In this document: one piece after another, positions 17,611-27,525 of the stretch
Layout: each line of letters begins with the position of its first letter
Numbering within the stretch: position 1 is the stretch's first letter
Assembly (NCBI RefSeq): GCF_000372725.1
Contig: NW_005196603.1
Location: 125,489 to 189,488 of the forward strand
Direction of reading: 5' to 3'
Length of the DNA stretch: 64,000 bases
DNA from: Emiliania huxleyi CCMP1516
Lineage: Eukaryota > Haptophyta > Isochrysidales > Noelaerhabdaceae
Notes under the pieces: model-generated
What the model saw: only the letters and a program-made list of their open reading frames with translations
What the model was told of the DNA's origin: nothing
The model's database searches: none
Translations under genes and position numbers: made by a program

Positions 17611-19111
17611 GCGCGCGCCGAGTGGGATGGATTCGGGACACGGCCTGGATCGGTACTCCTAGCCCTTCCCGTCGACTTCCGTCGAAAGAAGAAAACAGCC
17701 ACCCCTCTACCCCTCGACAGCAGCTCGACACCCTCGACACCGGGCCTCGACACCTCGACACCCAGGGCTCAGGACGCGGCTCGAGGGGCGACTCCCGCGG
17801 AAGCACGGCTGGCAACCGTGGCGCGGGGCTCGTCCTCGAAAAAGTCGGGTATGGCTCCGCCCGCAACTCTCTCGCTGACACGCGCGCCCCGTCGACCTTA
17901 CGACGGGCGCGCTGCGGTCGCACGCCTACCCAAGTCAATGCCACGGCGTGCGGCCTAGAATCAGCACACGCGCCTCTGCTCGCATACACTCATACAATGA
18001 ATTGACATCTCCCATGAGTGCGAGTTGGGCTAGCTGTAGGCCGCTAGCCTCTGAGGAGGGCGTCCATTAGACACCTCACAAGACCCCACACACGGTCTCG
18101 TCCGCAGCCGCGAGCCCCGTGGACTGAGCCGCTCAACTGCACGACATACGGCGAAGCTTGCCGCGAGGCGACCGCAGAGATCCAGGGATTGGCAAATTGT
18201 GTGTGCGCGGCCCCTCCGACACCCGAGTCACTCACACCTCTGGAGAGTGATTCTCGACAGCCTGTAGCCCGCGCGCGGCACTCGAGGCTACACGCGCGCA
18301 CTGCCGTGGGAGCGCTTTCGCTTCCCATTTTGTTGTACTGTGAAGAGTCTTCGGTCGGAAAACGCTTGGAGACGTCAGGTTCATCCGCAGCTGCATCATG
18401 CACAGAGCCGCGGCCTCAAATCGTTTTGGTAAATATAAAACGCGCGGCTGGGCGGGGGCCGTGGGGCGCGCGCCGGCGCGGAGGGGCCGGGGTTGAGGCC
18501 CTTGTATTTTCTGTGGTACCCGTGGCCAAGCTCTTATACCACAGCCGTACAGACGGCTTTTACCGTGTGGTTGGTGCAGTTGGCGCACGTGCCTGTGTGT
18601 GGGATAGGGCGCCATGTGGCGACGCGCGCGCTCCGGGTATTTTTCGGGTATACCTGAGAATTCTCGGGTATACCCGGGTTTTACCCGGCCGGCCACCTGG
18701 GTCGGTCCGAGGGTGTTCCAGGAATGATCAGAATGGCGAGGGCCAGAACGTGTTACATGTACTAGTCAGAACGGACCCCAGTTGCCGTTCCTGCCAACTC
18801 AGGCGAGAATCACAGACCCCACGAACGAGACGCTACGCCGGAGGAGGCTCAGGGAGAGGAGACGACACAGAGGAGGAAGGGAGGGCCGCGAGGTGGAACG
18901 TCGGCAGCGGAGCGTACCTAAGTAAGTCGGTAGGGAGGGGTCGGCTGCCCGAGTGCCCGTGTCCGGGTGTGGAGATGCGAGGGTTGCCCCCCCCCCCCCC
19001 ACACACACCTCTAAGTGCCTAATCTAACTATTCCCAACAACAACAATCCCTGTAAAAAGAAATTACCGTGCGCCTCGCGTACCGGGACTCGAGTACCCCC
19101 CTGGACATTGC
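17611..19111. other. 1.5-kb intergenic region
   Basis: No supported gene. Seen here: a near-perfect 30-bp palindrome (18646-18675), a mononucleotide C run followed by CA repeats (18988-19010), and short CTCGACAC repeats (17725-17765) just upstream of the NHL-BTB start. The open frames have no recognisable domain. Confidence 0.5.
18646..18675. repeat. 30-bp near-perfect palindrome
   Basis: The centre is GAGAATTCTC and the arms are GGGTATACC and GGTATACCC, with one mismatched pair. Further CGGGTAT and TACCCGG copies flank it (18634-18695), so the region could fold as a cruciform or bind a dimeric factor. Confidence 0.7.
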
Positions 19112-19270
19112 ATGATGGAGCACTTCCGCGTTGAGGAAACGACTATCGCCGACATCCACGCGTCCTATCGCGCCGGCGCAATCACGTGCGTGCAGCTCAC
19201 GCAGGCATACCTCGACCGCATCGCTGCGTATGACCAGCGAGGTCCGACACTCAACTCGTCTAGTGACCTA
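19112..19270 (+). pseudogene. amidase-family N-terminal fragment
   Basis: The first about 49 residues (FRVEETTIADIHASYRAGAI, then CVQLTQAYLDRIAAYD and GPTLNS) match the start of amidase-signature enzymes, which hydrolyse amide bonds with a Ser-cisSer-Lys triad. Similarity stops abruptly after GPTLNS, and the Lys and Gly/Ser-rich core that should follow is missing. The frame runs on to 19441 with unrelated sequence. Either this is a truncated gene copy or the remaining exons were lost. It is intact at its ATG, so transcription is possible. Confidence 0.65.
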
Positions 19271-19679
19271 TACAGCTCCTCCGTGTTCCGTCTCCTGACA
19301 CGCATACACCGCCGGCTAAGCTTTCGCCGCGCTCTTCAAGAGAGAGAGAGATTTGTGTTTTGCTCTTCTTGCGCGAGAAAAAAGAAAGTCGGTGGACGGC
19401 TGCTCGCTCGCAATGCCTTGAAGCCGCTGCATAATAAATAGAGGAGGCATCTCCAGGAGAGATGGCGCACGAACGCAATTTAGCGCTCGCAATCCTATAA
19501 GCCCTGTTTTTCAAAGGACAAAAATCGCAAACCCTGTCAGCAGTTCACCTACGGGTATGTTCGTAAGAGCTACATACACTGAAAATCAGAAAATCAGAAA
19601 AGAAAGGGGTCACCGGCCTGAATCAGCGTCGCACCTTGCCGGCCTCTGCAATTTCGCTGTGGGAGACAGTGGGACGAGC

Positions 19680-21008
19680 ATGGAGTGGGCCAGGCGCAAT
19701 TCGCCGCTGAACAAGTTGCTGTTCCCAGGAGCTGGACAGGAGTCAACATATCACCCCACCGGAAACTTCCTCTACGATGAGGACGACCGAGCGAAGCTGC
19801 TGTGGTTCCCGCTCGATCTCAGCAGCAACATGGAGATCCCAACTGTGTTTATTCTTCCAAAGACTGCTTGCGACGTTGTGATGATTTACTTTCACGGCAA
19901 CGGCGAAGACATCGGCTGCTGCATCGAAACGTGCTCTCGCTTGGCGGACGCTCTCAACGCCGTGGTCTTCGTCCCCGAATACCCGGGCTATGGAGCTTCG
20001 CGCGGCACGCCATCATCCGAGAGCATCGACGCGATTGCCCGTGCGGTAACAACCTCGATCTGCTCGCAAATTCAAGTACCGCCCTCCCGTATCATCATCA
20101 TGGGCCGCTCTATTGGCACAGGCGCAGCAGCAGCACTCGCAGCGTGGCTTAACAGCCCGAGTTCAACTATGAACAACCGCCAGCCCGCGGCGGCACTCAT
20201 ACTGCACTCGCCGTACACAAGCATCCGTGACATGGCGAAAAGCATCGTCGGGGCCGTGGGAGGTCTCATTCTTCAGCGGTGGAACACTGCAGACAACCTT
20301 AAGCGCGCCGGCTGCCCAATCCTCATCCTGCACGCACCCAATGACGACGTGATACCCTTCCGACAAGGCGAGTGCTTGTTTAACGCGCGCCATTATTACG
20401 GAGCTCCTTGTGAGCTCTTCACCCAGAGCAGCGGCGCCGATCACAACACCTTTGATTTGGCTTCCGACGTTATCCAACCTTCTTGGGAGTTTGTGTCCCG
20501 GCACTGTATTTTGAGCTCCCTGCAATGCAGCTCAGCGGTATCAAACCCATTCAGCCTAGACCGCGTGCAGGCAACCTGCGCGACATTGCGGCAGCTCTTC
20601 AAATGCCCACCTGGAGTGCTGAGAGGCCGACCACCCGCCACGCTTTTGCAGCGAGTTGGCCGCTCTTTGGGCAACAGCATGACGTCCTCGGCTGCTCTAT
20701 CCGCGGCTGCCGTTTCCGGGTCGTTAGCTAGCAGCGTGCGCGCTACAGCAGGCGACTCAAACCTCGAGGACCGGGCAGCGCTTCAGAGGAGCGGGCAGGC
20801 CCTTCAGGGAGTCGGCACTGCAGTCGCCGCCGCAGCAGCCATCGTGCCTCCTGCGGCGCCGCTGCTGGTGCCCATCGGTGCTGCCACAACCATATCGGGA
20901 CTTGCAGCGAGCTCGGCATCCTCGGCTGGACAAGAGCAACCGCGTCCTCACTTCATCAGTCAAGGGCAGAGCCACGAGGAGCCACTTATCAATCTGGACG
21001 AGGAGTGA
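19680..21008 (+). CDS. ABHD17-like alpha/beta hydrolase
   Basis: 442 residues from MEWARRNSPLNKLL; an upstream in-frame ATG at 19557 would add 41 unremarkable residues. The hydrolase core is clear: HGNGEDIG (oxyanion region), PEYPGYGAS, nucleophile motif GRSIGTG, the aspartate region HAPNDDVIPF and the histidine in GADHNTFD. The family includes ABHD17 depalmitoylases and BEM46-like proteins that act on membrane-bound acyl groups. After the core, about 120 residues are Ala/Ser-rich, with two segments long and hydrophobic enough to touch membrane (AAALSAAAVSGSLASSV; AAAAAIVPPAAPLLVPIGAA). One exon. The TCTGGACGAGGAGTGAGTTT at its end is echoed 35 bp downstream. Confidence 0.8.
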   Translation: MEWARRNSPLNKLLFPGAGQESTYHPTGNFLYDEDDRAKLLWFPLDLSSNMEIPTVFILPKTACDVVMIYFHGNGEDIGCCIETCSRLADALNAVVFVPEYPGYGASRGTPSSESIDAIARAVTTSICSQIQVPPSRIIIMGRSIGTGAAAALAAWLNSPSSTMNNRQPAAALILHSPYTSIRDMAKSIVGAVGGLILQRWNTADNLKRAGCPILILHAPNDDVIPFRQGECLFNARHYYGAPCELFTQSSGADHNTFDLASDVIQPSWEFVSRHCILSSLQCSSAVSNPFSLDRVQATCATLRQLFKCPPGVLRGRPPATLLQRVGRSLGNSMTSSAALSAAAVSGSLASSVRATAGDSNLEDRAALQRSGQALQGVGTAVAAAAAIVPPAAPLLVPIGAATTISGLAASSASSAGQEQPRPHFISQGQSHEEPLINLDEE

Positions 21009-21338
21009 GTTTGCATCGCCTTGCCATGTAAGTTCGACGAGGAGTGAGTTTGCAATACTAGACGGTTTGGCCGGCGCCATGTGGCGCCGGGCCCCGCCCT
21101 CCAGGGCGTCTGGTGCCAGCGACGCAAACGGCAAGTGTTTTGCGACGGGTACTTGTAGTGTTAGGAGCAACACGACGCCGATCGTTGAAAGTAGCTACCA
21201 CTCACACACACACACACGCCTCTAACCAACTGGCTCAGTTGAAGAGGCCGCTCCCACAGCTCTCACACCTACCTCTCTGGTACACAATATTGGAAGCGTT
21301 GTGAATTGTAGACCATTGGCCCCCTAAAAATCTCTCTC
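21009..21338. other. intergenic spacer
   Basis: It carries a short direct repeat (GACGAGGAGTGAGTTTGCA at 20998-21016 and about 21038-21056), a GGCGCCATGTGGCGCC hairpin near 21073 and a CA repeat (about 21204). No gene seen. Confidence 0.5.
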
Positions 21339-21749
21339 TCAACTCTCTCTCCGTAAGACTTCAGAGAAGGCAAGCCGTGAAGTTGTCCACCGTCTCGGCG
21401 TCGACAACAACTCTCGAACCAGTCGTGCTGCGGGAACGGCCCCTCTGATTGCTCTGACAGGCACGCCTTGCACCTCACCATGGATCCGCGGCAGAAGCCA
21501 ATCCCGCAACGCTTTCAGGAAAGAGAGGAGGAAGACGCATACCAAAACTGCTCCAATCAGTAGCTCCATACGTTGCCTTTCACTGTGTAGGAGTTGTTGC
21601 AGCTTCTCGATCTTTGAGGTCTTGTCCTGCAGCAACATTTTCTGCTTCCAAATGTAGTCTAATACGTCATCGCACCTCCGCCATGAGGACGGCCTTGTGC
21701 GAGCGCTGTCGTTGAGAACGAAGCGGCCCGAGTGTTCTGTTGCCTTCAA
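21339..21749 (-). CDS. possible small coiled-coil single-pass membrane protein
   Basis: 136 residues. A charged helix likely to form a coiled coil (KMLLQDKTSKIEKLQQLLHS) is followed directly by a membrane segment (ELLIGAVLVCVFLLSFLKAL) and a basic tail. I recognise no family. Codon bias is less GC-extreme than in neighbouring genes, so this may be chance or a real lineage-specific gene. Confidence 0.35.
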   Translation of the reverse strand: MKATEHSGRFVLNDSARTRPSSWRRCDDVLDYIWKQKMLLQDKTSKIEKLQQLLHSERQRMELLIGAVLVCVFLLSFLKALRDWLLPRIHGEVQGVPVRAIRGAVPAARLVRELLSTPRRWTTSRLAFSEVLRRES

Positions 21750-21811
21750 GACATATTACATATTTCCTGAGCTGAGGTAGCTCGTTCCCTTGGTGAGGGC
21801 GGTCGTGTTCG

Positions 21812-22290
21812 TCATGGCCGGGTCGTGCATGTACGTCTGGGCGACGTCCGTCGGACTACGGTCCGTTTAGCAGGTCTTTGGATCGGCTTCAAATCGTCCT
21901 CCTTGACGCCGCTCGCGATGTTGGTACGGGCGAGGTCGAGTGTCTCGGTCATGGTTTTGAAGAGGGAAGTCGTGCGTCCCGCCTCGAGCTGCAGATCCCG
22001 GCCGGTCACATTCGTGTACGTGTCCCGCTGATACGCAAGGTACTGTCCAGTTGTGGGCAACCAGTGGCTCTGAATGCGCATGCCGAGGATCGAATCTGAC
22101 TCAAAGCGCACGGGGTTGGTGCCGCCGACCGTCGGGAGGAAGCCGAGGAGTGCCAGGAGGATCCAGAGGGCGCCGACGGTGCCGATTCCGCCGCAGAGAG
22201 TGGCGGTCGAGGCCAGGCCGTGCGCGTGGGCCGGTCGGGCTCGGTCCCGCGGCGGGCGACCAGACAGTCGTTTGGCCCGTTTGAGGCTGA
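21812..22290 (-). CDS. unassigned frame with a membrane segment, doubtful
   Basis: The minus-strand frame has a convincing membrane helix (GIGTVGALWILLALLGFLPT) and then a polar stretch with two N-glycosylation sites (NVT; the Thr-rich tail). No family is recognised. It could be an exon of a membrane or secreted protein; the continuous frame up to 22969 passes through unlike sequence and is probably not one exon. Confidence 0.3.
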
Positions 22291-22869
22291 AAGGATGACC
22301 GCGGACGATGAGGGCGACGATACATCGCGCCTGCTTTGGACGCAAAGTCCAGACCCACTGGCCTGAGGGGAGGGGCCTGGAATCCTGCCAGCACCTCCGC
22401 GCCGAAAAGCGTGATTGAGGATTTTCTGACGCCAGCCCCGCCGGGCGCCGAACGTCACTTAAGGGAACTGCGCGACGACGACGACATTTCTGACCGGGAG
22501 CGATCACCACCGCCCTTCCGATGGTGTTTGCCGGTCGGGGGGGCGTCGGCAGCACCGCCGTTCCGCGCGGATGTTGCAAACGGTGGCTCGGGGCACCTAT
22601 TTCGGCAGCCCCGGGGCGGGAGCCGAGGAGGGGCAGCCGTTGCGGTGGCGCCTTCGCAGCTCGGCGGCGCGTGGGGAGCCGAGCGGCTCCCAGCGATCCC
22701 GCGAGAGAAGGGCCCGCATCCGTCCCGGATGCCGCGCCCACGCTGCCCGACGCAAGCGCCAGATGGGAGAGGAGGTTGGCAGCCTTTCTGCGCTTCGAGG
22801 TGCAAGAGAGAACTTGTCGCCAAGCCTTCGTATTTAGCGGGATGGCCAGAGGGGGGGGAGAGCCCAATG

Positions 22870-22985
22870 TGTTGCCCGACTTTGTGCTCGGAAGGCCGCC
22901 CCCCTCCGCCTCGGCCAGCGCCACCACCTCGTCGCACTCGGCCGCCGAGAAGAGCGGCGCCTCCGTCACGTAGATGGAGTGCTCC
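22870..22985 (-). pseudogene. prolyl 4-hydroxylase-like exon fragment
   Basis: On the minus strand, IYVTEAPLFSAAECDEVV followed by ALAEAE and GLPSTKSG matches the N-terminal helix of 2-oxoglutarate/Fe(II) prolyl 4-hydroxylase-like proteins. Similarity ends at STKSG, where a GC dinucleotide could be a splice donor. I find no H-x-D...H catalytic block downstream in the next kilobase, so this is either a lone exon or a gene fragment. Confidence 0.4.
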
Positions 22986-23479
22986 TCCTCGCCGGCGCAG
23001 CAGGGCGACGGCCATGGCGAGACTGGGATGGCTCATCACAGCAACGCGCGTTTGCACTCGCGGGAGCGGTTAGCGGAGGCGCGTTCACCGGCGGCGAGGC
23101 GCGGGAGCAAAGGGCAACAGGCAAATGAAGGTCGGTTCGGTCTCTTTGCCGGTAGGGGGGTACGTCCCGGTCTTCGCCCAGACGATGGCAGGGTGCCCGC
23201 CCTCCACCCAGCTCCCCACACACACTCTCTGGTGTCTGAGAGATGCTCGCACTCTGCTCTCAGACACGCCAATGGCACTGGCTATGCCACTTCCCCGCGC
23301 CACCGCCCACCCTTCGTACGGCTGTGGGAGCTCCCGGCGGGGGCCTCGAGGGACTGCACGCGCGCCCGCGCGGCGCGGGGCCCAGACCACAGCCACGATC
23401 GTTCACAAGAGAACGCACCCCAGAGTACGAGAGACCCTTCCCCATGGTTGCCACTGCGCCAGCTGTCCTTGCGCGCGGG
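22986..23479. other. intergenic region, no supported gene
   Basis: GC-rich sequence downstream of the ankyrin gene's stop. Frames are open on both strands but carry no domain signature. Confidence 0.4.
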
Positions 23480-25540
23480 CTAGGCCGCCTCCCGCGCCCT
23501 GGCCCTCGCAGCGGCACCTGACGCGCGCCTCGCCTTGGCTGCGGCGAGCGCCGCCTCTGCCGCCGCCGCCGCCGCCTCGGCCGCCGCTACTGCCGCCTCC
23601 TCCTCCGCTGCGGCAGCCTCCTCCTCCTCTGCGGCCGCCTCAGCCGCAGCCTCCGCCTCAGCCTGCCGGCGCGCCTCCGCTGCCGCCTCCGCTGCCGCCT
23701 CCTCGCCCTCCTCCTCGCCCTCCTCCTCGCCCTCCTCCTCGCCCTCCTCCTCGGCCGCCTCCGCCATCTCTTCGTCGCCCTCCTCCTCGCCCTCCTCCTC
23801 GCCCTCCTCCTCGGCCGCCTCCGCCGTCTCCTCCTCGCCCTCCTCCTCGCTCGCCTCGCCCGCCGCCTCTCCCAGCGCCTCCGCCAATCCCTCGACCGAC
23901 GTCTCCGGCGTGATGCTGAACCGAATCCTATCCTCGTGGAGCTCCGCGAGAAGCTTGAGCAGCCCCTCCCTGTCCAACGGCGCGGGCTTGGCAGCCGCTG
24001 CCTCTGCCGGCGCCTCCTGCGACGGCCCAGCGCCGCCGCTCCCGCCGCCCTTCTTCTTCTTCTTGCCCTTCTTGCCCTTGGCGCGCTTCTCCGCCTCGAC
24101 CTCCGCCAGCAGCTCCTCGGCGTGCCGCGCCGCCTCCTTCTCCTCCGCCGCCCTCTGCGCCTCCCTCTCCGCCGCCCCCGCAGCCCACGCCGCCTCCTTC
24201 GCCGACTTCTCGGCCGCCACCTTGGCCGCCGCATGCTCCTCGAGGACGCGCACGCACTCGGCGTGGCCCTCCTCCTTGGCAATCTGCAGCGCCGTCATGC
24301 CGCTCGAGCGCAGCGTCATGTCTGCGCCCGCCCGCAGCAGGCAGAGAAGGGCGGCGGGGTGGCCGTAATAGGCGGCGAGAATCAGCGCGGTTTCGCCGTT
24401 GTTGGCCTGCAAGTTGATCTCTGTGCCGTGCCGGATCAGCGTGTCTACAACCCGCTCGTGGCCTCTGTAGGCGGCGTCCATCAGCGCAGTGCTGCCGTTG
24501 GGGCCTTTCTGGTCGATCTCCGCGCCACGCCGCAACGCCAGCTCGACCATCTTCTCGCGGCCGTTCGCGGCGGCGAACATCAGCACGGTGCTGCCGTCGC
24601 TTTTCTGCAACGAGACATCCGCGCCGCGCCGCAGAAGCGCCTCGGCCAGCTCCACGTGGCCATTGGCCATCACGACCATCAGCAGCGTCATGCCGCTCGC
24701 ACGAGAGCCGTCACCAAAGGTGCACTCGAACCTCTCGTCCACCCGCCCGCCGCCGTCGAACCACGACAGCACCGTTGCCTCTTCGCCTCGCTCAGCCGCT
24801 TGCACGACCTCCTTTGGCACCGCCTCACTGCCCGGCGCGGCCTCCGCACCGCCCTCGCCGCTCGAAGCAGAGGCCGCAGCACTGGCGCCCGCCGCCGCCT
24901 CGCCTGCGGGTGCGCCTCCCGCCCCTGCGCCGCCCGCCTCGGCCGACGGCGCCTTGCTCCGCGCCACCGCCACCTCGCCGAGATACGTCCTGACGGCCTC
25001 GACGCACTCGGCGTGGCCCTCCTCCTTGGCAATCTGCAGCGCCGTCATGCCGCTCGAGCGCAGCTTCATGTCTGCGCCCGCCCGCAGCAAGCGGAGCACA
25101 ACGGCGGGGCGGTTGTGGAAAGCGGCGGCCATCAGCGCGGTGCTGCCGTGCTTGCGGTCCTGCAGATTGATCCGTGCGCCGTGCCGCAGCAGCATCTCGG
25201 CCACGCGCTCGTGGCCGTTGGCGGCGGCGACCGTCAGCGCCGTACAGTCTTCGCCATCGCGCGCGTCCGCCTCCGCGCCGCGATTCAGCAGCAGTTCGAC
25301 TAGCTCTTTGTGGCCGTGTTCGGCGGCGATCAGCAGGAGCGTACAGCCACTCACGCCGCGACGCACGCACGTCGCGTCAACCAGCCCATCCCCGGCGAGC
25401 CACGTCTGCACCATGCTGACCTTGCCGTTCTCCGCCGCCTCCTCGATCCTTTTCGGCAGCGAGAGCGGCGCGGGAGTAGCCGCCGTTGAAGCGTGCCCGC
25501 GCCGGGACGCGGCCGAGCCAGCCTTCGTCCGGCCGGGCAT
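23480..25540 (-). CDS. ankyrin-repeat protein with long acidic/alanine coiled-coil tail
   Basis: 686 residues from MPGRTKAGSAASRR. It has two blocks of ankyrin repeats (about residues 40-195 and 260-440), each ending in the same LLRAGADM.LRSSGMTALQIAKEEGHAECV pattern, so the array arose by internal duplication. Then come a long helical stretch (EEHAAAKVAAEKSAKEAA), a lysine-rich patch (KGKKGKKKKKGG), a short conserved module LDREGLLKLLAELHEDRIRF (about 525-545), repeated EEGEEEGEEEG acidic tracts and an Ala/Glu-rich coil. Ankyrin arrays bind protein partners; the function is otherwise unknown. The same tail and module recur in the partial gene at 36745 and, as a degraded form, after both RCC1 genes. 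A mobile-element 3' end lies directly upstream (25606-25786). Confidence 0.85.
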   Translation of the reverse strand: MPGRTKAGSAASRRGHASTAATPAPLSLPKRIEEAAENGKVSMVQTWLAGDGLVDATCVRRGVSGCTLLLIAAEHGHKELVELLLNRGAEADARDGEDCTALTVAAANGHERVAEMLLRHGARINLQDRKHGSTALMAAAFHNRPAVVLRLLRAGADMKLRSSGMTALQIAKEEGHAECVEAVRTYLGEVAVARSKAPSAEAGGAGAGGAPAGEAAAGASAAASASSGEGGAEAAPGSEAVPKEVVQAAERGEEATVLSWFDGGGRVDERFECTFGDGSRASGMTLLMVVMANGHVELAEALLRRGADVSLQKSDGSTVLMFAAANGREKMVELALRRGAEIDQKGPNGSTALMDAAYRGHERVVDTLIRHGTEINLQANNGETALILAAYYGHPAALLCLLRAGADMTLRSSGMTALQIAKEEGHAECVRVLEEHAAAKVAAEKSAKEAAWAAGAAEREAQRAAEEKEAARHAEELLAEVEAEKRAKGKKGKKKKKGGGSGGAGPSQEAPAEAAAAKPAPLDREGLLKLLAELHEDRIRFSITPETSVEGLAEALGEAAGEASEEEGEEETAEAAEEEGEEEGEEEGDEEMAEAAEEEGEEEGEEEGEEEGEEAAAEAAAEARRQAEAEAAAEAAAEEEEAAAAEEEAAVAAAEAAAAAAEAALAAAKARRASGAAARARAREAA

Positions 25541-25605
25541 GCAAACGGGCGGGGTTGCGGGTGCTGAGCGCCTCCACTCTCCTCTCGGCTGGCCTCCCGC
25601 CTGCG

Positions 25606-25790
25606 AAAAAAGAATTCTGACGCGCTCGCCTCTCTCACAGCACACTGGCACGACAAGGGCGCGGACTGGCGCGGACTGGCACACACACCGGCTCACCACC
25701 GGAGCCGCCTAAGCGACTCCGTTAAGAACGGCAATGCACTCCGCACCATGCACAATGCCGCTCTCCCCGCACGCTAGCTCGTTCACCGTC
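25606..25790 (-). mobile_element. 3' end of a mobile element (ORF tail plus about 100-nt 3' UTR)
   Basis: On the minus strand, 25786-25709 encodes a 25-residue tail ending HGAECIAVLNGVA and a stop. It matches 20 of 25 residues at 35245-35168. It is followed by a roughly 100-nt 3' region (GCCAGTCCGCGCCAGTCC... to GAATTCTTT) shared with other copies in this window. The copy is truncated at its 5' side and broken. It ends about 65 bp before the ankyrin ATG, in the same orientation, so it may now form that gene's promoter or leader. Confidence 0.7.
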
Positions 25791-26169
25791 TAGAACCCGG
25801 ACGACGTGCGTTTTTGCTTCTCTACAAAACACGCACACCCACGCCCGCCCCAGTCAGCGGACCCAGCGCCATCGAGAAGAAAGACTTTGGCGAGCCAACG
25901 CAGCCGAGAGATAAATTCTCCGCACCGCGAGAGCCTAGCCGCATAAGCCGCTAGCGGTGCAGAGCGCGAACTCGCCGTACTGAGCCTAGCGCAGCGCGAA
26001 CTCGCCGTCTGAGCCTCAGCGCTCAAAACGACCCTACCTACCCCGTCATGACGGCCAAGCAAAAAGAAGTTTACAACAAAAAGAAGACAGACTTAGCCCA
26101 AATTTTCGTTTTTCTTTTCTCCTTGCCCGCCGCTGTCTCCGCCGTCTCCGCCGTCTCCACCTTGCTGTG
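25791..26169. promoter_or_regulatory. divergent upstream region of ankyrin and esterase genes
   Basis: The ankyrin gene (minus) and the PC-esterase gene (plus) diverge here. The stretch includes a duplicated GCGCGAACTCGCCGT (about 25965 and 25994), an A/T-richer segment (26050-26120) and three CCGTCTCCG units just before the esterase ATG. No defined promoter box is recognised. Confidence 0.35.
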
Positions 26170-27525
26170 ATGCTCGAGACCTCCCAGCGGCGCACCGGCG
26201 CCGCCGCCTCCCCGTGGTGCTTTGACGGCTCAGCCGCCGGCCCGTCCTGCAACACGTGCTCGCGCTACGCGCAGGGCGCCTGGGTGCAGACTGAGAAGCC
26301 GCCGCTCTACCGGCTGACCTCCTCGCTTCTCGCGGTGCGAGCGGGGGTCTCCATCTCGAACAGGTCCACACACCACTACGGCAATTGCGCCGACCAGCAC
26401 GAGCGCCGCCACGGCGGGCGCAGCTCCATCCCCGAGCGCGAGTGGCGGCCAACCGGCTGCAGGCTTGAGCAGTTTGAGCGCGAGCGCGCGTGCGCCACGC
26501 TCCGCTCCGTGGGCCGCAGCCTCCTCATCGTCGGCGACTCGACCACCGGCCAGCTCTTCCTCTCAATCAGCATGATGCTCGGCGCCACGCTCGGCCGCAA
26601 CCGCGACAAGAAGAGCGTGCTCAACGACGTAACCGCATCCGCGTGCAACGACACGGTGCGGATCAGTTTCGTGCGGCGCGACCTACTCCTCTTTGCGATG
26701 CACCAGCACGAGATCGGGCAGGTGCGCCGGTGCAACCCGCGCTTCAGGGAGCTCATCGGCACCAGCCTCTATCCGCGCCGCGCAAGCATTGCGGACGCCG
26801 TCGTGCTCTCGACAGGGCACCACCACCCGGCGGTGCAGGAGCAGCTTGGCCGCTCGGCCGACGCCTTCTTCACGCGGAGCCTCAACCACACCCTCCAGTC
26901 GATCGCGCGGCTGCGCGCCGCGCGAGGCAAACCGCCCGCTTCGCTGGTCGTGCTCGGCGCCACGCTGCCGGTGCCGCACTGCACACGGTACTCGCAACCG
27001 ATCGACCTTGCTGAGTACCTCGCCGCTGACGCGGGCGAGCGGCGGGTGCGCTACGGCAACAGCTGGAGGCGGATCACACGCCTCAACTGGGTGGCGTCCA
27101 CGCTCGCACGCGCCGCCGGCGCCTCGTACCTCGCTGTCGACGAGCTCTCCGCCCGCCGGCCGGACGCCGCGATGGCACAGGCGGCAGCGGCGGCCGAGCC
27201 AACCTCCGAAGCGGCCAAGCGGGTGCCGGACTGCCTGCACTACTGCCAGCCAGGCCCGACCGACGCGTGGTCGAACCTGCTGCTCAACCTCCTCGCCAGC
27301 TGGCAGCGGGGCGGCCTGCGCCTCCCTGCCGCCGCCGGGGACGGCTTCTTTGGCGTCGAGGCCGACAAGTGGGTGAGTATGCGCGGCGCGGGGCTCCATC
27401 TCGAGCGTTCGTCCCAGCGCAGCGCTGATAAAGCGCCGTCCCTCACCAAAGAGTGGTGGTGGCCATTTGGCAACTGCAGCCGAACAAGGGAGAAGCGCGC
27501 AACAGAGCTCATACGCGCGATGTGA
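26170..27525 (+). CDS. TBL/PC-esterase-like polysaccharide O-acyltransferase or esterase
   Basis: 451 residues, one exon. It shows the PMR5/TBL layout: an N-terminal cysteine-rich region (CNTCSRYAQGAWV), the block WRPTGCRLEQFE, the serine motif IVGDSTTGQLF (GDS), and the C-terminal D-x-x-H motif PDCLHYCQPGPTDAWSNLLL. Family members act in the Golgi and add or remove acetyl groups on wall polysaccharides; CASD1-type relatives acetylate sialic acid. No clear N-terminal signal anchor is seen with this start, so an upstream exon or a different start is possible. The substrate cannot be judged. Confidence 0.75.
   Translation: MLETSQRRTGAAASPWCFDGSAAGPSCNTCSRYAQGAWVQTEKPPLYRLTSSLLAVRAGVSISNRSTHHYGNCADQHERRHGGRSSIPEREWRPTGCRLEQFERERACATLRSVGRSLLIVGDSTTGQLFLSISMMLGATLGRNRDKKSVLNDVTASACNDTVRISFVRRDLLLFAMHQHEIGQVRRCNPRFRELIGTSLYPRRASIADAVVLSTGHHHPAVQEQLGRSADAFFTRSLNHTLQSIARLRAARGKPPASLVVLGATLPVPHCTRYSQPIDLAEYLAADAGERRVRYGNSWRRITRLNWVASTLARAAGASYLAVDELSARRPDAAMAQAAAAAEPTSEAAKRVPDCLHYCQPGPTDAWSNLLLNLLASWQRGGLRLPAAAGDGFFGVEADKWVSMRGAGLHLERSSQRSADKAPSLTKEWWWPFGNCSRTREKRATELIRAM

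Noticed and set aside
15835-17958. 707-codon plus-strand frame across the NHL-BTB gene
   Set aside because: Its repeats are only the complement of the NHL-coding repeats; the minus strand has both recognised domains.
18420-18560. Possible tRNA or snRNA near 18480
   Set aside because: I could not form a cloverleaf or find box motifs; only GC-rich stems were present. No tRNA or rRNA gene was recognised anywhere in the window.
18189-19022. 277-codon plus-strand frame
   Set aside because: No domain, weak codon bias, and it runs over palindromes and mononucleotide runs.
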